Shown here piece by piece: positions 22,901 to 35,680 of a stretch of 64,000 bases of DNA. The position numbers and the translations under genes are program-made. How positions within the stretch are numbered: the stretch's first letter is position 1; each line of letters begins with the position of its first letter. The stretch lies in NCBI GenBank assembly GCA_015847255.1, contig JADLZK010007808.1:186001-250000 (forward strand). Direction: 5' to 3'. The notes under the pieces were generated by a model. It was given only the letters and a program-made list of their open reading frames with translations. It was not told the DNA's origin and did no database searches. This DNA comes from Hyparrhenia diplandra (Eukaryota > Streptophyta > Magnoliopsida > Poales > Poaceae).

Positions 22901-24252
22901 CTATTAAAGAAAAGAAGTCAATCAGTCTGCTGAAGTACAAGAGTGCCCAATCATCACCAAGGTATAATCAGTCAGTTTCACCTAATATGATATAGTCAAT
23001 CCATTGCCAGTTAATTTTTATGACCACAAAGAGAACAGCTGGAGTGAAAGCTCCATTAGACACTACAACTAGAGAGGGAAGGGTAACAATGCGGATGAGA
23101 CAAGTTACACCAAAAAAGAACAACAGCACAAAGTAGAAGCCTTAGGATAAGTACATATCCTCTGGCATGAGTTTTTTCTTATGAACAAGTAGTAGAAACG
23201 GTAAAGTAACTTTAGGACCAACTGGTTACTCAATTCAAAGAGTATATGTCAAGGGTACTACAACAATAAAAAATTCCTACTGAACTCTACAAATGAATCC
23301 TAAAACAAATGGTCCCTCATATATACAGTACTAACTAATTGCTATGTCAAATTCTCAAACCACAAACCCTGAGCGGCTTGACCACACCAAAAAATCCATT
23401 AATCAAAGTAATAGAACATTTCTGAAACTAAAAGCACCATCAGATATTAATAACATAAGACTAAGTGCAGCCAATATCAACAGAGAATCCCTAATCTGTC
23501 ACATTGTTTAATCAGCCCCGCATCTCTTATTTTTTGTGCCCCAACTAACTAAGGAGACATCTACTTTCAGTAGCATAAGTTAGAAAAAAATTGCAGCCAG
23601 AATCAGGGGACATTCCAAACTGATAGTATTCGTAATTCCCAGTGACCCAAGTTGGAACCAATCCCTAATTTTCCAGGGTGACCCAATTTGGAACCGATCC
23701 CAAATTTTTCACGGACCAGAAGACGGCCTCTGCCCCAAAATCGGCCGAACACCAAATGCAGCTCGACTCGCAAATTCAATACGCCGAAAACGAGAGCATA
23801 CTGCCGCAAAACGATAGAGTACGGGCCGGCGCGCGGCCGATGAGGCTAGATGGAATCGAATTAGCAAACTGCGCGAGAGGGTTTAGACCTTCGATTCCGA
23901 CGGTGAACGGGGAGTATCGCGGGTGGGAGCCGACGCAGCTGCTTGGATGACGACAGCTGCCGCCGCCTTCCTTCTCCGATCGCGGCTTGCCTCGGTGCCT
24001 CCCTGGGCTCGCCGCCGCCTTCCTCCCCTTACCAGCGCTTCGCGAGCAACACGAAGCGTTGAAGCCCGCGACTCCTAGAACCGGGGATATGCACAATTAT
24101 CGCGCTTCGTTTGCATTGAGATTTGGTCGGTTCGTATAGGGACTAGGGATCGACGGTCCTGGTTTGTCTACCTCTTTTCTGAATTAAAAATTCTATACAG
24201 GTCCCACTTCCTTCGCATGTTTTTTTTTCTTCGAAGATCACGTGTTCCATTT
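22901..24252. other. Upstream region of the cytoplasmic kinase gene
   Basis: 'tttaatag' directly before ATG 22900 resembles an acceptor, so a 5' UTR exon may lie upstream (a GC-rich stretch at 23750-24050 is a candidate). No further coding supported. Confidence 0.4.
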
Positions 24253-24397
24253 ACCTTCCTTCAAATTATAAGTCACTTTTGACTTTTTACAGGTTCATCC
24301 ATTTAGTTATGTATCACAGGCGTATTATTGTATCTAGATACATAACTAAATAAATGAACCTGGTCAAAAAATTTTTATAATTTAGGATGGAGGAGAT
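24253..24397. mobile_element. Stowaway-like MITE
   Basis: About 145 bp with inverted ends: 'ccttccttcaaattataagt' at left and 'tataatttaggatggagg' at right. The palindromic interior (aggttcat ... atgaacct) is typical of grass Stowaway. Confidence 0.75.
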
Positions 24398-24402
24398 CTT
24401 AC

Positions 24403-24668
24403 GGGCGTGTTTGGTCTGCGCCTCAACTCGCCACGCTTAAGCGTAGGCCGCCACGGCACCGAGGCGGTTGTTTGGTCTCGCGTTTTGCCTTTGGCCGCCA
24501 CAGCTTTACCTCTTGTCGTTTTGTTGCCGCTTCCTATCATTTCCGTGGCAAGGTGGTGGCAGTTGTGGCGAAGCTTTCCGTCCGCCCGCCGCCACGCCAC
24601 GGGGGACGCCACAGCGTGGCTCGCCACACCACATGGTGGCAAAGGTTGGTGTGAAGCAAACATCCCCT
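24403..24668. mobile_element. GC-rich MITE with GGGCGTGTTTGG terminus
   Basis: Left end GGGCGTGTTTGG and right end GCAAACATCCCC are imperfect inverted repeats. TAC lies on both outer sides (3-bp duplication). The interior has inverted GTGGCG/CGCCAC blocks. It abuts the Stowaway element. Confidence 0.6.
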
Positions 24669-24869
24669 ACGTATATGGAGGAAGGGGCAATCGCGGCAAC
24701 ATCAAGCGCTGAAAAGTGAAAAATGATCTCTATCGAAGTTCAGCATCTTGAGGGCCGGAGCTAAGATTGGCCCGAGCCCCGGCAGATTAGTTAAAATAGT
24801 TTCATAGCAACTTCAACGAAAACTAAAAATTTTGTCCTAATAAACATGAGTTTAGCAACTCCCAAACTA

Positions 24870-25480
24870 TAATTGGAATGGAAAAAAACACCAATATCCA
24901 ACAAGTATCCTATAAATGACTTCCAATAACCAAATTTGGGCCCACCTTGAACAATTAATTGGGACCGGTAGTTGATGTGTCGTGTGTGCCGCGACTCCTT
25001 CCCACGCCGCAACTCCTCCCTCCCTCGCGACTCCTTCACGCGACGAAGGGCGCCGCCATATCGGCGGTGTGCGCGTGAGCCCGCCGCCAGGATAGTGCCC
25101 GTGCGGAGGTTCTCGCCGGAGATCGCTTCGGCGAGCGACCTCGCGGCGTCGGGCATCCCGTTGTCGCAATAGGTGGAGATCATGGAGTTCCAGGCGATGA
25201 TGTCGCAGAAGTGCATTGCGTCGAACACCTCCCTGGCCTCGCACAAGCAACCGAGGCGGCCGAGCTCCTGGTACCTCATCGCCGATTGCGAGGGGCGGCG
25301 CACGAAACCTTGGCGGGGCGCAAAGGTGCCGTGAAACTTCCGTCTCTTGGCGAGATTGGTGTGGAGATTGGAGCGTCGAGGAGTGCAGAGATATGGGCGG
25401 AGGCCGGTGTTTTGGAGTTGTCCAAAGATTGAGATCTCATTTTGGGTACTACTGAGGAAACTTTTTCTCCTTTGTACAAA
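24870..25480 (-). pseudogene. Pentatricopeptide repeat (PPR) gene fragment
   Basis: Minus-strand frame near 25065-25270 encodes PPR-like units (ELGRLGCLCEAREVFDAM, then CDIIAWNSMISTYCDNGM and PDAARSLAEAISG). PPR proteins bind organellar RNA in long repeat tracts; here there are only about one and a half repeats, and the frame then runs into unrelated sequence. Upstream (25276-25430) is a proline/serine-rich leader that could be a transit-peptide remnant. Too short to work, so a relic or a fragment carried by a mobile element. An A-run lies at 25480-25494. Confidence 0.65.
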
Positions 25481-25494
25481 AAAAAAAAAAAACG

Positions 25495-26454
25495 GGATTA
25501 AGACTTGCTTTTGGGCACTGTTGGAGACGGACACATTTATATAAACTTGGGTGGCGATCTTGCCACAATGCATGCCAAGCCGTCCAACGCAGCCCGAGGC
25601 AGCTGGTGTTTTTCTTTCTTTTTTCTTTTTCTTTTTTGCGACATTCTTGCTTCAATCATTCATAGTACGGGACCAGTGTACCAAACACAGGCTAGGAACG
25701 GAACAATACAAGTCGGTACTTGATGCCACTTCCCCACATGTGATTCGTCCGAGACCTGTTTAATTAGCCAAAGTATGAGCTATCATATCCACCTATACGA
25801 GAGCTTTACAGCACAATGATAGCTGACGGCTTAATCCGAGGCTCAATTACGAACGGCTCAAGCACTTCCTCGAACCCATTAGAGCAATTTGGCATTTCCA
25901 GCTTGTTCATCCTTGTTGGTGAAATATTTTAGGTTTGGCCACTGCACCACTTTTGTCGTTTGTATTTGATAATTATTGTCATACCATGAAATAACTTAAA
26001 GCTTAAAAAGATTCATCTCGTACTTTTCAGTCAAACTGTGTAACTACTTATTTTGTTTAACTATATTTAATACTTCATGCATACGTTAAGAGATTCGTTG
26101 TGACGTATAAGCTGTAGTACTTTTTGGGTGGGTGGGAACTAAACACCCCTCGGTATTTTTTTTTTCATTCACAAATTCATCCTTGTTCGGAGCGGCTGGC
26201 AACACCCCCTGCTTGTGAAAGCGTGGCTACGGGGACACGCTGGCTGGCGTGGTACGCGCCGGGGAAGCGAGCGAGTGCCCGTGCGCTGTGCAGTCATCCT
26301 CCGGTGATCCAAGAACGAAATGAACCGGCACTCTCGGCCTAGGCCGCAGCAACGGACAAGGAAGAAACAGGCAATTATCGCGGGCCTTCTTTTAAAATTG
26401 AACTTACTACTAATAAGTGAAAGTATATATGAAATAAAAGGACGGCGGCCCGTC
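25495..26454. other. Intergenic with a truncated MITE
   Basis: No gene seen. Includes the MITE-related stretch 25918-26152. Confidence 0.4.
25918..26152. mobile_element. Truncated MITE of the GTGTTTAGTT family
   Basis: The right end 'ggaactaaacacccc' and the interior 'aaaagattcatctcgtactt' match the copies at 43018 and 49380. The left terminus is degraded ('tttggccactgcaccac'). Confidence 0.6.
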
Positions 26455-26614
26455 CACAGCGGACGACAGCGGCCGGGGTGAGGTGACCAGACCGCCAGAC
26501 CAGGTGTGACTGAGTGACGCAGGCGGCCACAGCCCACAGCGGACGACAGCGGCCGGGATGAGGTGACCAGACCGCCAGACCAGGTGTGACTGAGTGACGC
26601 AGGCGGCCACAGCC
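26455..26614. repeat. 80-bp tandem duplication at a LINE target site
   Basis: 'ggacgacagcggccggg' recurs at 26461 and 26541, with near-identity through each 80-bp unit (one G/A difference noted). The second unit runs into the LINE target duplication. Confidence 0.9.
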
Positions 26615-26618
26615 CACA
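26606..26618. repeat. Left target-site duplication of the 8-kb LINE
   Basis: GCCACAGCCCACA lies immediately before the T-run. It is identical to 34678-34690. Confidence 0.92.
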
Positions 26619-28633
26619 TTTTTTTTTTTTTTGAACAAGGACATCCCATTTCCATTAAGCAACGGAAATACAGAGTTTGATACAGAGCTAAGACAGTTTT
26701 CAGAAAGTAGCAGTGCAACGCTAATAAAACCTGATAGAAGCGCGTTCTAGGATACTAAGCCTAAGCGCACAGAGAAGCAAACGGTATGTAAAAACAGAAT
26801 GTTATTTATTACAGACACATCAATGTCTCAGGACATGCTGACCACCAGAGAGACCACGTAGACACAGACAGGTTCCATGGACTTGAAACTTCGACACCAG
26901 TATTGAGGAATGGGAGTACTTCACAACATCCACCAACCGCCACGATGTTACCATTAGTCTTCAGGGTCTTCATTGGCTTGGATCTGCTTCTACCCCTCAT
27001 CCTTCTTGTTCTTCTTGCTGAGCGGACGAACCGCAATCTCCATCATTGTATTGACTCCATCTTGCAGCGCCTGCTTCTCGGAGTCAGAATACAACCCTGC
27101 TCAGTAACTAATTAGAGCACAGACATGACATATGATAGCCAATGGACTTTGTATTTTCTTATTATTAAAGCAAACACTGTTTCTCGCCTTCCAAATGGCC
27201 CAACAAAGAGCAGCCAGACCTAGAGTATGAAATTGTTGATTATTAGGCATCCAGAACATAAACCATTTCCAAGCTTGTTCAAGATTACTCGGAATATTGG
27301 AGGCCCCTAAACAGGTTGCAAAAGTGGCCCATACTGTTCTAGCAGTACTGCATTGAAAGAACAGGTGTAAAATGCTTTCATCACAAGGGCAGAAATAGCA
27401 TTGTGGGTCGCCACTCTATTTCCTTCTGATCATATTATCCTTTGTTAAGATGGCATTATTTGATAAAAGCCAGAGAAAAATTTTGATTTTTTCAGGAATT
27501 TTACTCTTCCAAATATTTCTATGATAAGTACCAACATCATTAGCAGTCATGAGATTATATGCAGATTTAACTGTAAACATCTTCTTAGCTCCAAATCTCC
27601 ATATAACAGAATCATCATGTGCATAAAACTGAGTTTCTAATAACCTATCCACAATCTGCATCCATTGAGTTCTCCAGATATCAATCAACCATCTAGAAAA
27701 GGTAACAGATGCAGGGTTGTTTTTTACTTCACTCAAAAGAATGTGTTTATTGGTTGCCATGAGATATAAATCTGGATACATAGTAGCTAAAGGTTTATTA
27801 TCTAGCCATGTATCAATCCAAAACCTTATTTTTTTCCCATTCCCCACCAGGAATTTCCTTCCATGAAGATATACATCCCTAACCTTTAATAAAACATGCC
27901 ACATGGCTGAATCAGTTTGTTTGGGTTTAACAGTACTGATTGAATCCTTTTTCAAGTATTTGTATTTTATAATATCCTGCCAAAGGCCAGATTCTTTATC
28001 AAGTTTCAGAACCATTTGCACAATAGGCTTATATTCATTTTCCTAATGTCTTTGATACCAAGACCACCATGTTTCTTACTTCTACTGATTTTTATTCATT
28101 TAATCAGATGGTATTTCCTCTTAGTACCACCTCCTTGCCAGAAGAAGGATCTTCTTTGTTTGTCAAGTCTGTACACAATGGTTTTAGGAAAAAGATACAT
28201 TGACATGTGATAAATTGGAGCATTATTCAGACTAGTACTTATCGAATTTTTCTCGGCAGCTATGGACATGGTCCCACCCATCCAAATATCTAGCCTTTTC
28301 TCATTTTTTTTCACATAAAGGAGTCCAATCAATCACATGTAATCTACTAGGACTAACTGGAACCCCAAGATATTTAATTGAAAAGAACCAATCGACAATT
28401 AAAGATTTCAAAGATAGGTAAAATCTAAGTCCTCATCATCATTGATACTAATGACCTCACTTTTGGAGAAGTTAATTTTAAGGCGACATAAGTTCATACA
28501 AGTATAGTAAGAATTTAAGGTTTCTAGCCCCATCCAAATCATTCTTGAGGCAGATTATAGTGTCATCCGCATACTGAAGGACTACCACCCCTTTATCAAT
28601 GATATGATCAATAAGTCCAGTTATCAAATTGTT

Positions 28634-28767
28634 TTGTTGAGCCTTAAGAATCATTCTAGTGAGACCATCAAAGCAATAAAATTGAACAATATAGGGGATC
28701 CTTGTTGAGCCTTAAGAATCATTCTAGTGAGACCATCAAAGCAATAAAATTGAACAATATAGGGGAT
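28634..28767. repeat. 68-bp tandem duplication in LINE ORF2
   Basis: The unit beginning 'ttgttgagccttaagaatca' at 28634 repeats at 28702, with identity through 'aggggat'. It disrupts the polymerase frame. Confidence 0.92.
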
Positions 28768-30700
28768 AAAGGATCCCCTTGTCTAACACCTTTGTAACTC
28801 TTAATATAACTACCAATTGTGTCATTGAGTTTGATGCTAACTGTCCCACCCGGTTATAACTTGCTCAATCCAACTACACCACTTAGCACAAAAACCCCTA
28901 GCATGTAAGGCTTGAAGTAAAAAATTCCAACTAACTTTGTCATATGCCTTCTCGAAATCAAGTTTGAGAACAATACCGTGTTGTTTCTTTTAACTTGGTC
29001 TCATGTAATATTTCATGAAGGATCATAACCCCACTCATAATGTTTCTACCTTTCATAAATGCAGTCGATTATTATGAATCAATTTGTCTCGCTGTGTTCT
29101 ATTCTCAAAGTGAGAGTCTTAGTCAACAGCTTATACATGCGGTTTAATAAACATATAGGTGCATGCTTCTTTGAATGGTAGTTGCATCATTTTTTTTGGG
29201 AAGTAGGGTTATAATCCCATAATTGATTCTACTAATATTTACCTTTCCTTTATGAAAATCATCAAAGAATTGCATCATATCTTCTTTTATAATATCCCGG
29301 CAAACTTGGTAGAACTCAATAGGGATTTTATCGGGACCTGCTTGACCTTTTTTTTTTTTCATTTGGAAAAGGGCCTTTTTAATTTCATTTTCAGTAAAAA
29401 GGTGACATAAAATCTCATTATCATTATCTGTTATTCTTGTTGGAGCACCCTCCCAAATATTCTAATCTAACTGAATATTATTTTCCTCTTCAGGACCAAA
29501 TAACTTTGTGTAATAATCGGTTGCATGATTTAACAAGGTTGTTATCTCCTTCAATAGTTACTCCATTATCCTCAAAAGAAACAATAGTACTTTTCCTTTT
29601 CTTGCCATTGGCAATTTTATGAAAGTAAGTAGTATTATTGTCTCCTTTGAGTAGCCATTGCTCATGAGATCTATTCCTCCAAAGTATGTCTCTTCTTGTT
29701 CTAACAACATCATATTTTCTGTATCAAATGGCTCTTATGTAAGAAAAGATCCTCACGAGAGATCATTACTTTCCTCCATTTCTTCTAAAATTACTAGATC
29801 CTTTCTATTTTTTCTCTTTTTTTTCCTTAGTTCTCCTTGAAGATTTACCCCCATCCTTTGAAATATTGTTTGAATAGTTTTAACTTTTGTCTCGATCTTA
29901 TCTAGGGCGTATCGACCCTACATGGTTTTTCCCAAATGCTCTTAACTGTTGGGAGAAAGTCCGGGTTCTTGAGCCAAGACATCTCAAATTTAAATTGGAT
30001 AGACTTGGATGGGGTCTTATCATCAACTGAAATTAACAAGGGGTTATGATGCGAGACTTCTCTAGGTAATTTTTTGACTAGCACAAGAGGGAAAATATCT
30101 TCCCGGGACTTGGTTATAAGAATTCTATCCAACTTTTCTAAAAGAGGATTGTCTTGATTGTTTGTCCGGGTAAAAATCCCACCATTCATCACAATCTCTT
30201 TTAGCTCATGAAACTCAATTAAAGTGTTAAACAGGGTAGAGAACCTGGGTTAACATGCATGGCTTGTTTCTTTCATATGAGTATCTTATAATGTTGAAAT
30301 CACCCCAATCAATGTAGGTTCCATACTATGGGAATGTAAGGAGGATAATTTTGACAAAAATTAATTTTATTCTCATCATGTCTTTGAGCCATAAACTACT
30401 ATCGATTCCATTTTGTTTTTGTATTTTATCCCGAGAGGTTCGGTTGTATCATGAAATCTCCTTGTTTAGCATTTTCAACATCAAAGAACTCAAGTCCGAT
30501 GCCAACTAAAATACCTCTGATTTACGGAGGCGGTGGTTCTTGATCCATGCATAATCTTTGGTAGGATCAAAGCCTCTTATTAATTTTTCATCACACAATT
30601 GCAACATAGTTTCACGGATACCAATAAAATGGAATCTATATTGATAAACCGATTCTTAAGATAAGTGGCAACACAGATTTTTTTTCAAACCCTCGCAATT

Positions 30701-31039
30701 ATACCCGAGCATTTTTCGGGCCGGGTCGGGTTCGGGGCGGGCAAAAAAATCCCGGTTATTTCGGGCCGAAAAATCATGCCCATGACGCCCCACCGGGCAA
30801 GTCGGGCCTAGCTTTTTCGGGCCGGGCTCGGGCTTGGGCGGGCTACCCGCGTATTTTACACTACAAAGTAGCTAAAAATGTATTTCGGGCCTAGTTCGGG
30901 CCAAGAAAATTTTTTGCGGGCTTCAAAATCTCTCGCCCGTGCCCCCGTCTAGTAAGGTTTATGGGCGGGCTAAAACCCCGTCGGGCTCGGGGCGGGCCCG
31001 CGGGCGGGTCGGGGCGGACTAGTTTTGCTCAGGTATACC
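30701..31039. mobile_element. GC-rich MITE-like element nested in the LINE
   Basis: The direct repeat CGCAATT (30694-30700 and 31040-31046; 7 bp, 8 with one mismatch) bounds 339 bp. The ends are imperfect inverted repeats (ATACCCGAGCA and TGCTCAGGTAT). The interior is a run of CGGGC/GCCCG words, very unlike the AT-rich host LINE. The duplication length suggests a hAT-like origin (inference). Confidence 0.7.
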
Positions 31040-32075
31040 CGCAATTCCATATGAGTCCATTCATCATTATCAAATCTTTTTTTGTTTTATGGGACTCAAA
31101 GCATCAAAGGAGACTTTACGAGGTCTACCTCTTTTTTTCATATGCATAGGAGGTTCCTGATTTTTTTTCTTTCCCTTTTCGATTGGAAAGGGTGATCGTG
31201 CTCTTTCTTTTATTCAATCTTTTTTTCTTTTTGGATTCCACAATCACAAAATCTTCGAGACCTAGAAGATTCTTCCTGAATCCACTCAAGTTGTAAGGTA
31301 GTATTATTTTGACCAGAAGACTCATTAAATTCAGATATCATAGGCTTATTCTTTTGATTTTGTTTTTCAAACAAATCACTTCTAGCAGATTTCAAGATTT
31401 CTAAGCAAATCAAAAGTTTCAAAATCATCTTCATTAATACTAATACCCATACTAGCAAAGCATTAGAAATCATTTCGTAATTATCAAGAATAGAAAAAGA
31501 GTTACTAGATTTAGATTGTTTTGTATAGTTACCTTCCAAGTTCCTCTTCTTTGACATCCTCTCCATCTTGTCCTCGGGTTGTAATATTTGTCTCATTCTT
31601 TAATCTCTCACTCCTCCTTCTTTCTTCGGAATGTTCTTCTGCCGCCATTAGCTCCGGTAGTATTGATCCGAGATGTGTAATTGAGATTCATATTCCCTTG
31701 TTCTTCACCCTCGTTCAAGTACTCTCTTGAGTATTGACAATCCCATCATCACTCATGAAGATTTCGGGAGAGTTATTCACCTGTTTTTTCGTATTTCATC
31801 ATACTTGCCTTTTGTAGGAACATCTTCTTGTTTCTTGTTCAAGATAGAGTTCAATTCAGAGGACCAGTCATGATGACATCTCTTACATACATTGCTTGGT
31901 AATCGAATCATCATCATCTTTGTGAGGGTTGTCCTTCATGAATTTACTTGTCTCACTCGCGTGCTCATACCGGTGAGTTTATTGACCTTCCCGAGTAAAG
32001 GATTCATCAGTTGTTCGTGAGTGATCTCGAATCGATATCAAGGTCATCAAACTTATCGGTATGAGCACCTTCTCA

Positions 32076-34014
32076 TTATCTGGGGGTAGCATCATACACC
32101 TTTTGTTCTTCAGGAGTAAACTTGGATTGACTCTTACGTCTGTAGTTGATCTTTGGGGGAGCAGACCAGTACATCTGCTTTTTACCCTCATCTTTCCCAG
32201 ATTGTTTCCCAGAACTGTCTTTGGATTTGCTGTTGTCAGCCTTGCCAGCAGAGTCCTTCTCAGATTGGATTCTCAATACATTATCAACCTTTGGTTTTTT
32301 TGTTGAAGGCTGACTATCATCAGTCACCTTGATCCCACTCTTGAGTGTTTTGGATCCCTCAAATTCTTCAATTTCCCTCTCAAACTCAAAGATGATTCTC
32401 TGTAGACCCAGGAAGGCTTCAGCTCTTTTTGGTACCTTGCTTAAGTCTCTGCAGGCAATGAAGAGCCTGACATAGTCATACCTGTATCTTGACTTCTCAT
32501 CATAGTCCATTGTCTTTCCTACCAGGGCACCAACTTTGGTTAAAGTCATCAAAGATCTTTGATCAGCTGGGATATTGGACACCCTAAACCAAGCAGATCT
32601 GTAGAGATCCTTGTGCTCAAGCAAGAGGGACCCATGGCTCAATCTTGATTTTTGCTTCACTTCTCATTGTCAAGCTTTTCAAGTTACACCACTGAGAGGC
32701 CATCTTAGCAGTTGGGAAGCGCAAACAGGAATCTGCCCTCACGCCATTGTCTTGCTCTCCAAACCCAAGAGTCGGCCCCAACCAAATTAGATAATTCCAT
32801 TTCTATTTCCCGAAAGGAGACTATTCCTTCTATTACGAGTTAGCACATTTGTGCTAGCTTCATCCCTTGCAACATTTGGATCAACACATTCTTCAATAAA
32901 CATGAAGCTCGCCCTTCAACTTGAGTGGCACGAGTTCAGTCCATAGTTCCAAGCGAGGAGTCTTTTGCAATCATATGAGGGGTGATTACCAAAGCAGATC
33001 AAACACTTAGCTCTACGACAATCCTTTGTCAGATGGTTTGATAGCCCACAAATATCACATGGTGTAGCCTTACTAGCAGTACCAGATTCAGTGTGATGAG
33101 AAGCAGCTTTACCTGAGCCACCTGCCTCTTGAGAGTGCTTTGTTTCAAAGAACTTGCTCGACTCTTTGTTGCTCCATTGATCTTGCTTGGGTTCTTCTTC
33201 CTTTTTGGCTTCCCGCCGGGTCGATTGCTCTCATCGCTGAATTGGACCCTTTCTCGCCCATATCTCCACCTTCTTGATCTTTACGCTTCCATGAATTGGT
33301 GGGGGCATAACCTCTCGCCCGATTGAAGTTCCTCCCACCATCTCGACCGCGTCCTTGCCCATATCCTCCCCTGCACGGATCAAATCCACCGCGCCGACCA
33401 CCAAAACCTCCTCCATGGGGTTGCATCTTTGGCAACGTTGGAGCGAGCTTCAAATCTTACTGCGGATGCAAACGATCGAGGCCTAGGTTTTTCCCAGAGG
33501 TGTTGGACTAGATGGGTGATGGCTTTCGATAGATCTGGATCTTGGGTTGGTGGGGGGTTGGCAGTAGCTGTGGTATTCGCAACTTTAGTTACTTGTTGTT
33601 GCACAGTACCCACTGGTGACTTTACCTTGTCCGTGTTATCCCTTTGTTGGTTTCCATGTGGCGGTCCGGATGAGCACCCAATATTCCTTTTACTATCTGC
33701 ACCTTTGGTGGTAACCTGAACCACTTTTCTTTCCGAAACTGCCCTTGATTCATACCATGGGAAATATTCAGAGTTCCCTCCATTTTCATCATATGCATAG
33801 AGCTGTGAGGTTTGTTCCACTGAAGCTTAATTGGTACCTCCCTAATCTTAACTTCATGTTCAGAAACTTGATCAAATGGGAAGTCCTCTCTTCTAATATT
33901 ATGTTTATAGAACCTATCGGTAGTATCAAATGGGTAAACAAATTTGGTCTTATTCTTTTTGCTTTGTCTTGCGGATCGAGGGGTGCAATCCGAATTTATT
34001 TGACGTATGATCAA
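32076..34014 (-). pseudogene. LINE ORF1 (RNA-binding, zinc-knuckle protein), broken
   Basis: The order on the minus strand is: an N-terminal part (33622-34014, WFRLPPKVQIVKG); a Gly/Arg-rich RGG-like tract (33230-33440, GGGFGGRRGGFD); two zinc knuckles (32967-33060, CDICGLSNHLTKDC and CLICFGNHPSYDC, i.e. CX2CX4HX4C and CX2CX3HX4C); then a C-terminal domain at 32076-32660 (SAWFRVSNIP, YDYVRLFIACRDLSKVP) rich in Lys/Ser. This is the architecture of plant L1 ORF1, which coats LINE RNA. The frames are not continuous, so it is decayed. Confidence 0.78.
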
Positions 34015-34677
34015 TATGAGAATCGGGAATACTCGCCTTTTTCTCCTTGATAGATTCTAGATTTGGCCGGAGATCGTGATCAATACAAGGATCGGCCGTA
34101 TGCTCGCCCAATCTAATCTCACGAAGCGAGGGGACGCACAATGAGGCGTATCATCAATTGCCGACACACAAGTATGATTTGCGGGTTCAGAATTGGAGCT
34201 AATATCCCCGCAATGTTTGATTCGACTAGGTCAAACAAGAAAAATCCCCAAATCGAGTTCGGGATTTCCTTATCACCATCGATTCCTTGTGATGAAATCG
34301 AATCCGCGGACTTCGCAAGCGGATGATAACGAATGGTGCGTAGAAGGGGAAGAAGAGATTGGAAACGGCTCACCGGAATCCCGGGCGCAATTGCTGCGGC
34401 AAAACCGTCGCCGCATCATCGTTGTTGTGGGGACCGGGGCATGGGGACTCGTCGGATACCGGCGCCGCGGGAATCGATCTTTGCGGGAAGCGGAATGCTC
34501 GCCGATGAGGTCGGCGAGAGGTTCCACCACGGGAATGAGGGGCCTCCGGGCGGTGGAGGTCGTCGGGGAGCGGGAGTCTCCGGGAGACGACAGTCGCCAT
34601 CTCAGCCCAAGGGACTACCAACAATATTGTCCACCCAATGCAACTCTTACATGCAAATGATAACACTAGACAGTGCT

Positions 34678-34690
34678 GCCACAGCCCACA
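34678..34690. repeat. Right target-site duplication of the 8-kb LINE
   Basis: GCCACAGCCCACA, identical to 26606-26618, marks the 5' end of the LINE. Confidence 0.92.
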
Positions 34691-35386
34691 TGGTGTACGT
34701 GGTGACTGGTAGAGTTGAAACCGGACGGTAACAGAACGAAAATCGCCCTATTATTTATTATTTTTGTTTTCATATTTTTACAGAAACGGAGGTGTCAGAC
34801 AACCGGAATGGTAGCGGGATATAAACGGGAGCGGGAGGCCCGGGCCGGGGCTATGCAGTGCAACTGTGCACGATTGCCAGTAGGAAACTAGGAAGTTGGT
34901 GTTGGTTCCATCGTCGTTTGTCGTCAATTATTTCCAATAGGTTTATTTGTCACCTCTGTGTTAAACCTACCGACATTGTCCAATCTTTGGCGCCAGGTTA
35001 ATTGTGTAGCTCATTATCAGTCATTGGTCTGGGTTCCTCCATACGACTTCACTACTTTCCATCAGTGCGCCACACGTTTGCAATCCACTCATACTCGTGG
35101 TAATGAAGCTACTGAACTTTAGAGTGCCCAACACTAGCTCTGACGTACTAGTACGACGTATATATACATACTCCTCACTTGGATACGGTGTTGTTATCCA
35201 CCAAAATCTCAATCCATGTGGCAAGTTAAAGCTGCTGCTTCCACATGATCCACATCTGCTATCAGTGGGCACCTAGCCACCTACCTTTTTGGGAGGTAGG
35301 AGTACAATAGTAGTAGTACTATAATTAAATGATTTTAATCCACCTAAAATTCGGACAGCAAGCACACGCGAGCACGGAGTATAGCA
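34691..35386. other. Intergenic
   Basis: No recognisable gene or repeat. Confidence 0.4.
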
Positions 35387-35401
35387 GGCCTGGTTTAGTT
35401 G

Positions 35402-35680
35402 GGCCTCGTTTAGTTGGCTAAAGTTTCTAACTTTTTTTCACCCTCTCTCCATCACATCACATTAAATACACCAAAAAGACATATGTTTGGAGTATAAAAT
35501 GTAGGTAAAAAAAATAACTAATTATACAGTTTAGATGTACATTACGAGATCGATTCTTTTGAGCCTAGTTACGCCGTGGTAGGATAATATTTACCACAAA
35601 CAAACGAAACGTGCTACAAAGTGTGCTACAGGAGTTCCGCTATTACTTTTTGCAAATTTTTGTAACAACTAAACGAGGCC
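35402..35680 (+). mobile_element. MITE inserted in the left terminus of the host MITE
   Basis: 279 bp with termini GGCCTCGTTTAGTTGG and AACTAAACGAGGCC. TTG is duplicated at 35399-35401 and 35681-35683. Confidence 0.85.

Larger units (their letters stand above)
26900..31600 (-). pseudogene. LINE ORF2 (endonuclease and reverse transcriptase), broken
   Basis: Endonuclease part at 29902-30192: LLEKLDRILITKSREDIFP and VSHHNPLLIS, where the usual SDHNP aspartate is H. Polymerase pieces: GPDKIPIEFYQ at 29290-29350, then remnants through 28100-29000. The zinc-binding tail at 27416-28021 includes FLVGNGKKIRFWIDTWL and IWKSKIPEKIKIFLWLL, followed by a TAG at a conserved Trp position near 27420, then CYFCPC and LHLFFQC motifs. 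The ORF makes the nick and cDNA in target-primed reverse transcription. Numerous stops mean it is inactive as read. Confidence 0.85.
26619..34677 (-). mobile_element. L1-type LINE retrotransposon, essentially full length
   Basis: 8.06 kb on the minus strand. The poly(A) tail reads as T's at 26619-26632. Perfect 13-bp duplications flank both ends, so both boundaries are fixed. Order from the 5' end at 34677: 5' region, ORF1 (about 34010-32076), ORF2 (about 31600-26900: endonuclease, reverse transcriptase, zinc-binding tail). ORFs carry stops and frameshifts. A 339-bp GC-rich element is nested at 30701-31039 and a 68-bp tandem duplication lies in the polymerase region. Confidence 0.92.
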
